The notes below the pieces were generated by a model. That model searched no databases, had not been told where the DNA came from, and saw only the letters and a list, made by a program, of their open reading frames with translations. From Neorhizobium populisoli (GTDB taxonomy: Bacteria > Pseudomonadota > Alphaproteobacteria > Rhizobiales > Rhizobiaceae), in contig NZ_JAHYCB010000009.1 in assembly GCF_019430945.1 (NCBI RefSeq), positions 124,001 through 188,000 of the forward strand: 64,000 nucleotides of DNA, read 5' to 3'. The stretch's first letter is position 1; the number at the start of each line of letters is the position of its first letter. Of the stretch, positions 44,245-52,123 are shown piece after piece. The position numbers were made by a program, and so were the translations under genes.

Positions 44245-45528
44245 ATGTTCTATCAGTTTTACGAGATGAACCACGCAGCTGTGGCGCCGTTCCGGGCCGC
44301 CGCCGATGCGATGAAATTTTTCTACGCCAATCCGCTCAATCCGCTGTCCCATACGGAATTCGGTCGCACGATCTCTGCCGGCCTCGAGCTTTTCGAGCGC
44401 GTCACCCGCCGTTATGGCAAGCCGGAATTCGGCCTTCCGACCACAGTGGTGGACGGCCAGACGGTTGCTGTCACCGAAGAGATCGTCTGGAAGAAGCCCT
44501 TCTGCAATCTCCTGCATTTCCGCCGCGATCTGCCGGCCGGCCGCGCTCCCGACCAGAAGATCCTGATCGTCGCGCCGATGTCCGGCCACTATGCGACGCT
44601 GCTGCGCGGTACGGTCGAGGCACTGCTGCCGCATGCGGAAGTCTACATCACCGACTGGATCGACGCGCGCATGGTGCCCGTCACCGACGGCCGTTTCGAT
44701 CTCGATGATTACATCGACTACATTATCGAGATGCTGCATGTCATTGGCCCCGGCTCGCATGTCGTCGGCGTCTGTCAGCCGTCGGTGCCGGTTCTGGCCG
44801 CCGTTGCCGTCATGGAAGTCCAACAGGACGCCGCAATCCCGGCGACGATGACGCTGATGGGCGGCCCGATCGACACCCGCATCAATCCGACCGCCGTCAA
44901 CAAGCTGGCGGAAGAACATCCGCTCGAATGGTTCCGCGACAATGTCGTGATGAACGTGCCGTGGCCGCATCCCGGTTTCATGCGCCGCGTCTATCCGGGC
45001 TTCCTGCAGCTATCCGGTTTCATGTCGATGAACCTCGATCGCCATGTGACCGCCCACAAGGAGTTTTTCCAGCACCTCGTCAAGAACGACGGCGAGCCGG
45101 CCGAAAAGCACCGCGAATTCTACGACGAATATCTGGCGGTCATGGATTTGACCGAGGAATTTTATCTCCAGACGGTCGACACGGTGTTCATCAAACATTC
45201 GCTGCCGAAGGGCGAGATGATGCATCGCAATGTGCGGGTCGACACCAGCGCAATCCGCAATGTTGCATTGCTCACCGTCGAAGGTGAAAACGACGATATT
45301 TCCGGCCTCGGCCAGACCAAGGCGGCGCAGACCATCTGCTCCAACATCCCAGACGAGATGCGCCAGCATTACATGCAGCCCGATGTAGGCCATTACGGCG
45401 TCTTCAACGGCTCCCGCTTCCGCCGTGAAATCGCCCCGCGGATTGTGGAATTCACCCGTAAACACGCCAGGACCGCAGTCAACAAGACGCCGGTAAAGCG
45501 GGTTATCAAGGGTGGCAAGGCGGATTGA
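44245..45528 (+). CDS. phaZ: Intracellular polyhydroxybutyrate depolymerase PhaZ
   Basis: PhaZ mobilises stored polyhydroxybutyrate granules. The 427-residue alpha/beta-hydrolase has the cysteine-type lipase box VGVCQPS (Cys177) that is typical of the intracellular type, with later Asp and His regions (EGENDDISG, QPDVGHYGVFNG). There is no signal peptide. I chose ATG at 44245, with GAGAGGGGG about eight bases upstream; the frame opens at 44104. A RIME-like element follows the stop. Related genes (phaAB, phaC) are not in the window. Confidence 0.93.
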   Translation: MFYQFYEMNHAAVAPFRAAADAMKFFYANPLNPLSHTEFGRTISAGLELFERVTRRYGKPEFGLPTTVVDGQTVAVTEEIVWKKPFCNLLHFRRDLPAGRAPDQKILIVAPMSGHYATLLRGTVEALLPHAEVYITDWIDARMVPVTDGRFDLDDYIDYIIEMLHVIGPGSHVVGVCQPSVPVLAAVAVMEVQQDAAIPATMTLMGGPIDTRINPTAVNKLAEEHPLEWFRDNVVMNVPWPHPGFMRRVYPGFLQLSGFMSMNLDRHVTAHKEFFQHLVKNDGEPAEKHREFYDEYLAVMDLTEEFYLQTVDTVFIKHSLPKGEMMHRNVRVDTSAIRNVALLTVEGENDDISGLGQTKAAQTICSNIPDEMRQHYMQPDVGHYGVFNGSRFRREIAPRIVEFTRKHARTAVNKTPVKRVIKGGKAD

Positions 45529-45876
45529 ATTCTGCGGTTGAGGTAGCCCCTCATCCGGCTGCCGCCACCAACCGGGGACGGGCCGCGTGTCCCGTCCCGT
45601 CCTCCGGACCCCCGCAAGCGGGGAGAAGGACACACGCAGCACCATCTCCATTTCTCTCCAACGTGGCATCGGGGCACGTCCCCTCTCCCCCGCGAGCAGG
45701 GAGAGGGCTAGGGTGAGAGGCAGCCGCCAGCACCGCCCATACCGATTTCCCTCAAGCATTTCAGCATCTTCTACAATTTAACCTTCCCACTTCTTGAAGC
45801 CGCATCACCCACTCACCAAATCGATTCCAGTCGGGCTGGCAGTTGGCCACCCGCTGAAACGAACAGGGTGTGACCA
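45529..45876. other. Intergenic region after phaZ
   Basis: Half of this 348-base gap is the RIME-like element. The rest (45723-45876) shows nothing I recognise beyond the leader of the next gene. Confidence 0.5.
45546..45722. repeat. RIME-like palindromic intergenic element, copy 2
   Basis: Begins GCCCCTCATCCGG and ends GGGTGAGAGGC. Internal stems include GGGACGGG/CCCGTCCC and CCTCTCCCCC/GGGAGAGGG. Same architecture as the copies at 14560 and 47698, more diverged in the left half. Confidence 0.75.
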
Positions 45877-46302
45877 ATGAACCAGTCAGCATTGATTCGT
45901 CCGGAGTGGACGCCGGCCACCATCGCTCTCATGGTGCTCGGTTTCGTGGTCTTCTGGCCTCTCGGCCTGGCGATGCTCGCTTACATCATCTTCGGCGACA
46001 GGCTGCGCGGCTTCAAGCGCGATGCCAATGACCGGGCAGACCGCTGGTTTGCCGGTTGCCGCCGGGCGAGCCGTCGTTACAACACGCATTTCACCACCGG
46101 CAATGTCGCCTTTGACGATTGGCGCAAGGCCGAAATCGACCGCATGGAAGAAGAGCGCCGCAAGCTCGACGAGATGCGCGAAGAGTTCGACAACTATATG
46201 CGCGAGCTTCGCCGCGCCAAGGACCAGGAAGAATTCGATCGCTTCATGCGCGATCGCAAGAACAACCGTCCTGCCGGCGAAAACCCGGTCGTGGATCTCT
46301 GA
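45877..46302 (+). CDS. DUF2852 membrane protein
   Basis: A 141-residue protein of the alphaproteobacterial DUF2852 family, function unknown. It has a single N-terminal hydrophobic hairpin or helix (ATIALMVLGFVVFWPLGLAM, then LAYIIFG) and a long charged, probably coiled-coil C-terminus (about 85-130, EIDRMEEERRKLDEMREEFD). The N-terminal ATG at 45877 is preferred since the membrane helix follows directly. It is a single gene between RIME-like repeats, with a terminator and a parS-like site just after it. Confidence 0.85.
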   Translation: MNQSALIRPEWTPATIALMVLGFVVFWPLGLAMLAYIIFGDRLRGFKRDANDRADRWFAGCRRASRRYNTHFTTGNVAFDDWRKAEIDRMEEERRKLDEMREEFDNYMRELRRAKDQEEFDRFMRDRKNNRPAGENPVVDL

Positions 46303-46315
46303 TCCGCCCGGATTT

Positions 46316-46331
46316 GGATTCACGTGAAACA
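46316..46331. other. parS-like site (14/16)
   Basis: GGATTCACGTGAAACA, identical over 16 bases to the site at 42270. Intergenic, 15 kb right of oriC. Confidence 0.8.
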
Positions 46332-46396
46332 GCCGACGCCTATCGCATGGAAAGTTTGAGTGATTGCGATAGCGGCATGCGGTGAAATCACGAATG

Positions 46397-46422
46397 GCCG
46401 GCGTCTCGACGCCGGCTTTTTT
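46397..46422 (+). terminator. Rho-independent terminator after the DUF2852 gene
   Basis: GCCGGCGTC (46397-46405) pairs with GACGCCGGC (46408-46416), then TTTTTT. Confidence 0.88.
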
Positions 46423-46451
46423 ATGCGAGGGAATCGGCTAAAAGAGAAAGA

Positions 46452-47213
46452 ATGTTCGCGCTCCTGAAAAAACCTATCCGCACCAAATCGAGACCGCTCG
46501 AAACGGTGAAGCGCACCCTGGATGTCGGCACGCGGTCCATGCCGCTCACCATCAAGGAAAACCGCCGAGCCACCCGCATCACGCTGCGTATCGAACCCGG
46601 CGGCCGGGCGCTGGCACTGACGGTGCCGGCCGGCCTGCGAAAGGTCGAGATCGACGATTTCCTCGACCGGCATCAAGGCTGGCTGCTCACCAAGCTCGCC
46701 AAGTTCTCGACCGAAAGTGAGGTCCGCGACGGCGGTCAGATCGCTTTGCGCGGCGTGCCGCACCGCATCGAACACACCGGCTCGCTGCGCGGCATCACAG
46801 AGGCGGTGGCAGTGGATGGCGAACCGGTCCTGAGGGTCAGTGGTCTGGAAGACCATATGGGTCGCCGCCTCTCGGCCTTTTTCAAGAAGGAAGCCCGCAA
46901 GGACCTCGAAATCCTCGTCGCCCGCCACGCGGCAGCGATCCGCAAACCGGTCAAGTCCGTCAGTATGAAGGACACCCGCAGCCGCTGGGGCTCCTGCTCC
47001 TGGGATGCAAACCTGAGCTTCTCCTGGCGCATCGTCATGGCACCGCCGGTGGTGATCGATTATCTCGCGGCCCATGAAGTGGCACATCTGAAGGAGATGA
47101 ACCACGGACCGAAATTCTGGGCGCTCTGCAAGGAGCTCTGCCCCCGGATGGAAGAGGCGCGGAAATGGCTCAAGCAGCATGGGTCGCAGTTGCACGCGAT
47201 TGATTTTGAGTAG
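46452..47213 (+). CDS. SprT/YgjP-like zinc metalloprotease (DUF45)
   Basis: A 253-residue protein of the YgjP/DUF45 family. The zinc motif is HEVAH (208-212) followed by NHGPKFW, matching the SprT-type pattern. Upstream, TRSRWGSCSWDANLSFSWRI is the family signature. Members are predicted cytoplasmic metalloproteases; substrates are unknown. It starts 30 bases after the terminator of the DUF2852 gene. Confidence 0.88.
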   Translation: MFALLKKPIRTKSRPLETVKRTLDVGTRSMPLTIKENRRATRITLRIEPGGRALALTVPAGLRKVEIDDFLDRHQGWLLTKLAKFSTESEVRDGGQIALRGVPHRIEHTGSLRGITEAVAVDGEPVLRVSGLEDHMGRRLSAFFKKEARKDLEILVARHAAAIRKPVKSVSMKDTRSRWGSCSWDANLSFSWRIVMAPPVVIDYLAAHEVAHLKEMNHGPKFWALCKELCPRMEEARKWLKQHGSQLHAIDFE

Positions 47214-47272
47214 GTAGCGCGGCTCAAAAGGGAAGGCCGGGTTGCTGTGATTGTCTTTTCACAAGGAGGCTG

Positions 47273-47680
47273 ATGACGGTGAGGGGGCCTGAAGAAAAGA
47301 CGACAGCGCGCGCAAGAGGGCTTCGGCAAATCGAAAACGACGCGGAAGAAAAGCTTTGGAGCGACCTCCGCAATCGGCGCCTGAATGGTTTCAAATTCGT
47401 CCGACAGTTCCCCATCGGCCCTTATTTTGCAGACTTTGCTTGCCGGGACGCGCATTTGGTTATCGAGGTCGATGGCAGTCAGCATGCGGATAGCGTCCAT
47501 GACCGGAGACGTGATGCGTTTATGGTTGCCGAAGGGTGGTCTGTGGCACGGTTCTGGAATGTCGATGTGTTGAGTGACATCGCGCTGGTTCTTGAAACGA
47601 TTATCGCGATTTTGGATGGTCGAATAGTCGATGAAGTTCGGTCCTACGATTTCAACTTTGCGCCTGCACGACGTCTTTGA
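47273..47680 (+). CDS. DUF559 endonuclease-domain protein
   Basis: A 135-residue protein of the DUF559 family, a PD-(D/E)XK nuclease fold related to Vsr. Visible motifs are LRNRRLNGFKFVRQFPIGPYFADFAC (read in parts) and IEVDGSQH, which supply the acidic and Gln residues of the active site. The biological role is unknown; such genes are patchily distributed and often horizontally spread. ATG at 47273 was kept since GGAGG lies just upstream. A RIME-like element follows the stop closely. Confidence 0.85.
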   Translation: MTVRGPEEKTTARARGLRQIENDAEEKLWSDLRNRRLNGFKFVRQFPIGPYFADFACRDAHLVIEVDGSQHADSVHDRRRDAFMVAEGWSVARFWNVDVLSDIALVLETIIAILDGRIVDEVRSYDFNFAPARRL

Positions 47681-48425
47681 GTGTTTCCCACGCCGCGGCC
47701 CCTCATCCGCCTGCCGGCACCTTCTCCCCGTTAAAACGGGGAGAAGGAAACGAGCCGCACCGTTCCTCCCACGATCTCAACCGTCGCGCAGGGCACGTCC
47801 CCTCTCCCCGTCAGAACGGGGAGAGGGTTAGGGTGAGGGGCACGATACAAACTCTGCCGGCAACGATTTCAGTATCTTAAGCATTTTCTCATCCCCGCCT
47901 CAAGCACCGCACCTACAATCTCCCCGTCCCGCTTCGGCTACACCGGTCGGCATAACCGGCGAGGCGGGACCGGTGATCCGGAAAACCGTCCTTATGCAGG
48001 CGGGTTTCCGGGGGCTGCGCAGAAAATGGTTCCCCTCTCGTCGGCTCGATCGGCGGGGCGTGCGTGTGTCGCACACATACCGGTCCTTATAACCATAACC
48101 AAAGGGGGCCGCCGCAGAGGAACCGGAGTTGCGTGGACAAACACACCGAACGGGACACGTCGCGTGTCATTTATAAAATTTCAATCAGAGGCACCCGACG
48201 TGTCCCGGCCGAAACAAAATTCCCAGGATCGCCAAGGGTTCATTGCGTCCGCACTCCCCTCAACCGGGCAAGGCGGACCCGAAGATGGCTCCACGCGCAA
48301 CGCGCCGTACCGCTGCGCACAAGCCTCGCCGCCGTCATCCTGCTGTCATTAGTTTTTGGCCGAGTTCGATGCGAAAGAATGGATTTGCCTCGACTCCGGC
48401 AAAATTTCATGTCAATCCGCCCATC
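47681..48425. other. Long intergenic region before trpF, repeat plus structured stretch
   Basis: The first part is a RIME-like element (47698-47842). The remaining 580 bases have no gene but several hairpins: TCCCGC...GCGGGA near 47930-47972, GTGTGTCGCACAC near 48065-48077, GACACGTCGCGTGTC at 48154-48168, and a competing pair GGGACACGTC (48152-48161) with GACGTGTCCC (48197-48206). No tandem Trp codons in a short leader frame were found, so classical trp attenuation is not supported. It may hold the trp promoter, a leader RNA or a small RNA. Confidence 0.5.
47698..47842. repeat. RIME-like palindromic intergenic element, copy 3
   Basis: Begins GCCCCTCATCCGCCTGCCGG and ends GGGTTAGGGTGAGGGGC. 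Internal hairpins CTTCTCCCCG/CGGGGAGAAG and CCTCTCCCCG/CGGGGAGAGG are perfect. This is the best-preserved copy in the window. Confidence 0.8.
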
Positions 48426-49082
48426 ATGAGACCTGATGTCAAATTCTGCGGGTTGAAGACCCCCGAGGCCGTCGATCGCGCCGTCGCGCGGGGCGCCACG
48501 CATATCGGTTTCATCTTTTTTCCAAAGAGCCCACGCAATATCTCTCCCGATCTCGCCGGTGAACTGGCCGACCGCGTTCGCGGCCGCGTCAAGGTCGTCG
48601 CCGTCACGGTGAATGCCGATGACGAGGAGCTGGACGACATCGTTTCGCTGCTGCGTCCGGATATCTTGCAGTTCCACGGCAATGAAAGCCCGGAACGCAT
48701 TCTGCACGTGAAGGCGATCTACGGCCTGCCGGTCATGAAGGTGTTTTCGATCCGCGAAGCCGGCGATCTCGATCGCGTCGATCCGTTCATCGGCGTCGCC
48801 GACCGCTTCCTGTTCGATGCGAAGGCGCCTGCCGGTTCGGAACTGCCGGGCGGCAACGGGGTTTCCTTCGACTGGAGCCTGATGGCTTCGCTTGACGAAA
48901 GCGTGGATTACATGCTTTCCGGAGGATTGAACAAGGATAATGTCGCGACCGCACTCGCATCCACGCGGGCAACCGGTATCGATATGTCGTCCGGCGTGGA
49001 AAGCGCGCCGGGTGTGAAAGATCTTGGCATGATCGATGCGGTCTTCGACGCCATCGCGGCGGCGAACAGGAAGATCGCCTGA
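48426..49082 (+). CDS. trpF: Phosphoribosylanthranilate isomerase TrpF
   Basis: TrpF converts phosphoribosylanthranilate to CdRP in tryptophan synthesis. The 218-residue TIM-barrel has the N-terminal KFCGLKTPEAVDRAV with the catalytic Cys8, the FHGNESPE block and the phosphate loop GIDMSSGVESAPGVKD. I chose ATG at 48426; the open frame reaches 48243, but that part is Arg/Pro-rich and looks non-coding. It is 11 bases ahead of trpB. Confidence 0.95.
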   Translation: MRPDVKFCGLKTPEAVDRAVARGATHIGFIFFPKSPRNISPDLAGELADRVRGRVKVVAVTVNADDEELDDIVSLLRPDILQFHGNESPERILHVKAIYGLPVMKVFSIREAGDLDRVDPFIGVADRFLFDAKAPAGSELPGGNGVSFDWSLMASLDESVDYMLSGGLNKDNVATALASTRATGIDMSSGVESAPGVKDLGMIDAVFDAIAAANRKIA

Positions 49083-49092
49083 GGAGTTTTAA

Positions 49093-50313
49093 GTGAACCA
49101 GACGCCCATTCCCAATTCGTTCCGTTCCGGCCCCGACGAAGACGGCCGTTTCGGTATTTTCGGTGGACGCTTCGTCGCCGAAACGCTGATGCCGCTGATC
49201 TTGGAACTGCAGGGCGAATGGGAAAAGGCCAAGAACGATCCGGCCTTCCAGGCTGAACTGGCCGATCTCGGCACCCACTATATCGGCCGTCCGAGCCCGC
49301 TCTATTTCGCTGAACGCCTGACCGAGCACCTCGGCGGCGCCAAGATCTATTTCAAGCGCGAAGAGCTGAACCACACCGGTTCGCACAAGATCAACAATTG
49401 CATCGGCCAGATCCTACTGGCCAAGCGCATGGGCAAGACCCGCATCATCGCCGAAACCGGCGCCGGCCAGCATGGCGTGGCGTCGGCCACCGTTGCCGCC
49501 CGCTTCGGTTTCCCCTGCGTGGTCTATATGGGCGCCACCGACGTCGAACGTCAGGCCCCGAACGTCTTCCGCATGAAGCTCCTGGGTGCCGAAGTCATTC
49601 CAGTGACAGCCGGCAACGGCACGCTGAAGGATGCCATGAACGAGGCGCTGCGTGACTGGGTCACTAATGTCGACGATACCTATTACCTGATCGGCACGGC
49701 TGCCGGCCCGCATCCCTATCCGGAACTCGTGCGCGATTTCCAGTCGGTGATCGGCAAGGAAGCCCGCGAACAGATCCTGGCGGTCGAAGGCCGTTTGCCG
49801 GACATGGTCATCGCTGCCGTCGGCGGCGGTTCGAACGCGATCGGCATCTTCCATCCGTTCCTGGATGACGAAGGCGTGCAGATCGTCGGCGTTGAAGCCG
49901 GCGGCCGCGGCCTGCAGGGCGTCGAGCATTGCGCCTCGATCACTGCCGGTTCGCCGGGCGTGCTGCACGGCAACCGCACCTACTTGCTGCAGGACCATGA
50001 CGGACAGATTCTCGAGGGCCATTCGGTTTCGGCCGGCCTCGATTATCCCGGCATCGGCCCGGAACACAGCTATCTGCACGATATCGGCCGCGCCGAATAC
50101 GTGCCGATCATGGACCAGGAAGCGCTCGACGCCTTCCAAGTGCTGACCCGTCTTGAAGGCATCATCCCGGCGCTCGAGCCGAGCCATGCCTTGGCCGAGG
50201 TGATCAAGCGCGCGCCGAAAATGCGCAAGGACCAGATCATCGTGATGAACCTCTCCGGTCGCGGCGACAAGGACATCTTCACCGTCGCCAAGATTCTCGG
50301 AATGGATATGTGA
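49093..50313 (+). CDS. trpB: Tryptophan synthase beta chain TrpB
   Basis: TrpB condenses indole with serine, using PLP, to form tryptophan. The 406-residue product has the PLP lysine in HTGSHKINN (Lys99), the carboxylate loop ETGAGQHG and the phosphate cup GGGSNAIG. The start is GTG at 49093 with GGAG six bases upstream. It is the canonical TrpB1 type, followed one base later by trpA. Confidence 0.98.
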   Translation: MNQTPIPNSFRSGPDEDGRFGIFGGRFVAETLMPLILELQGEWEKAKNDPAFQAELADLGTHYIGRPSPLYFAERLTEHLGGAKIYFKREELNHTGSHKINNCIGQILLAKRMGKTRIIAETGAGQHGVASATVAARFGFPCVVYMGATDVERQAPNVFRMKLLGAEVIPVTAGNGTLKDAMNEALRDWVTNVDDTYYLIGTAAGPHPYPELVRDFQSVIGKEAREQILAVEGRLPDMVIAAVGGGSNAIGIFHPFLDDEGVQIVGVEAGGRGLQGVEHCASITAGSPGVLHGNRTYLLQDHDGQILEGHSVSAGLDYPGIGPEHSYLHDIGRAEYVPIMDQEALDAFQVLTRLEGIIPALEPSHALAEVIKRAPKMRKDQIIVMNLSGRGDKDIFTVAKILGMDM

Positions 50314-50314
50314 C

Positions 50315-51154
50315 ATGACCGCTCGTATGGACAAACGTTTCGCGGCCCTCAAGGCTGAAGGCCGCCCCGCTCTCGTGACCTATTTCATGGGCGGCGATCC
50401 GGATTTCGAAACCTCGCTCGGCATCATGAAGGCGCTGCCTGGCGCCGGTTCCGACATTATCGAACTCGGCATGCCCTTCTCTGATCCGATGGCCGACGGC
50501 CCGGTCATTCAGATGGCCGGCCAGCGTGCCCTGAAGGCCGGCCAGACGCTCGGGAAGACACTTGAACTCGCGGCGAAATTCCGCGAAACCGACAGCGACA
50601 CGCCGATCGTCATGATGGGTTACTACAATCCGATCTATGTCTACGGCGTCGACAAATTCCTCGACGACGTGTTGGCTGCCGGTATCGATGGCCTGATCAT
50701 CGTCGATCTGCCGCCGGAAATGGATGACGAGCTCTGCATCCCGGCGCTCGCCAAGGGCATCAACTTCATCCGCCTGGCGACGCCGACGACGGACGACAAG
50801 CGCCTTCCGGCCGTTCTCAAGAACACCTCGGGCTTCGTCTATTACGTCTCGATGACCGGCATCACCGGTTCGGCGCTGCCGGATACGACGAAGATTTCCG
50901 GTGCCGTGGAGCGCATCAAGGGCCATACGGACCTGCCGGTCTGCGTCGGTTTCGGCGTCAAGACGGCCGATCATGCCAAGGCGATCGGCGCTGCGGCAGA
51001 TGGCGTCGTGGTCGGCACCGCGATCGTCGCCCAGATCGCCGGTAGCCTCACAAAGGACGGCAAGGCTGGACCGGATACGATTGCCTCGGTCGCGACGCTC
51101 GTGAAGGGTCTTTCGACCGGCGTTCGCGCCGCCCGCCTTGTTGCTGCCGAATAG
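50315..51154 (+). CDS. trpA: Tryptophan synthase alpha chain TrpA
   Basis: TrpA splits indole-3-glycerol phosphate and channels indole to TrpB. The 279-residue TIM barrel has ELGMPFSDPMADGPVIQ with the catalytic Glu50 and Asp61, and VGFGVKTADHAK in the phosphate-binding region. Starts one base after trpB and precedes accD by 47 bases. Confidence 0.98.
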   Translation: MTARMDKRFAALKAEGRPALVTYFMGGDPDFETSLGIMKALPGAGSDIIELGMPFSDPMADGPVIQMAGQRALKAGQTLGKTLELAAKFRETDSDTPIVMMGYYNPIYVYGVDKFLDDVLAAGIDGLIIVDLPPEMDDELCIPALAKGINFIRLATPTTDDKRLPAVLKNTSGFVYYVSMTGITGSALPDTTKISGAVERIKGHTDLPVCVGFGVKTADHAKAIGAAADGVVVGTAIVAQIAGSLTKDGKAGPDTIASVATLVKGLSTGVRAARLVAAE

Positions 51155-51201
51155 GCGGCCCACATAAACGACAATAAGACAAACAAATCGGAGTACGACC
51201 A

Positions 51202-52098
51202 GTGAACTGGATTACCAACTACGTCCGGCCGCGCCTCAACTCCATGCTCGGCCGCGAAAGCAAAGTTCCGGAAAACCTCTGGATCAAATGCCCTGAAACC
51301 GGGGAAATGGTCTTCCACAAGGACCTCGAAGAGAACAAGTGGGTCATTCCGGCCTCCGGCTTCCACATGAAGATGCCGGCCAAGGCGCGTCTGACCGACC
51401 TGTTCGACGGCGGCGTTTTCGAATCGCTGCCGCAGCCGAAGGTCGCCCAGGATCCCCTGAAGTTCCGCGATTCCAAGCGTTATGCCGATCGCCTGAAGGA
51501 CAGCCGCGTCAAGACCGAGCAGGAAGACACGATCCTCGCCGGCCTCGGCCAGGTCGAAGGGCTGAAGCTTGTCGCAGTCGTGCATGAATTCAACTTCATC
51601 GGCGGTTCGCTCGGCATGGCGGCCGGCGAGGCGATCGTGAAGGCCTGCGAACGTGCGGTCGCTGAAAAGTGCCCGCTCATCATCTTCCCGGCGTCCGGCG
51701 GCGCCCGCATGCAGGAAGGCATTCTGTCGCTGATGCAGCTCCCGCGCACCACGGTTGCGGTCGATATGCTGAAGGAAGCCGGCCTGCCTTACATCGTCGT
51801 GCTGACCAACCCGACCACAGGCGGCGTCACCGCTTCCTATGCAATGCTGGGCGACGTCCACATTGCCGAGCCGGGCGCCGAAATCGGCTTTGCCGGCAAG
51901 CGCGTCATCGAACAGACGTTGCGCGAAAAGCTGCCGGAAGGTTTCCAGACCTCGGAATACCTCCTGGAACACGGCATGGTCGACATGGTGGTCAAGCGCC
52001 ACGACATTCCGTCGACGCTGGCGCGGATTCTCAAGATCCTCACCAAGCAGCCGGCCAACCAGTCGGCGGCGACGGTGCCGGCGGCGATCAGCGCCTGA
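51202..52098 (+). CDS. accD: Acetyl-CoA carboxylase carboxyltransferase subunit beta AccD
   Basis: AccD forms, with AccA, the carboxyltransferase that makes malonyl-CoA for fatty-acid synthesis. The 298-residue protein has the usual crotonase-fold core (GGSLGMAAGEAIVKACERA, ASGGARMQEG, NPTTGGVTASYAMLGD). The start is GTG at 51202. Oddly, the N-terminal four-cysteine zinc ribbon is degenerate: in KCPETGEMVFHKDLEENKWV only Cys30 remains, and the expected positions 33, 49 and 52 are Thr, Ile and Ser. I believe this is shared by rhizobial AccD. trpFBA-accD-folC is a conserved order in alphaproteobacteria. Confidence 0.96.
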   Translation: MNWITNYVRPRLNSMLGRESKVPENLWIKCPETGEMVFHKDLEENKWVIPASGFHMKMPAKARLTDLFDGGVFESLPQPKVAQDPLKFRDSKRYADRLKDSRVKTEQEDTILAGLGQVEGLKLVAVVHEFNFIGGSLGMAAGEAIVKACERAVAEKCPLIIFPASGGARMQEGILSLMQLPRTTVAVDMLKEAGLPYIVVLTNPTTGGVTASYAMLGDVHIAEPGAEIGFAGKRVIEQTLREKLPEGFQTSEYLLEHGMVDMVVKRHDIPSTLARILKILTKQPANQSAATVPAAISA

Positions 52099-52123
52099 CA
52101 TTATCGGGGAATTGGGCGGCGGG

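Noticed and set aside
48120..48180. Classical trp attenuator before trpF
   Set aside because: No short leader frame with tandem Trp codons was found, and the hairpins lack a proper T run.
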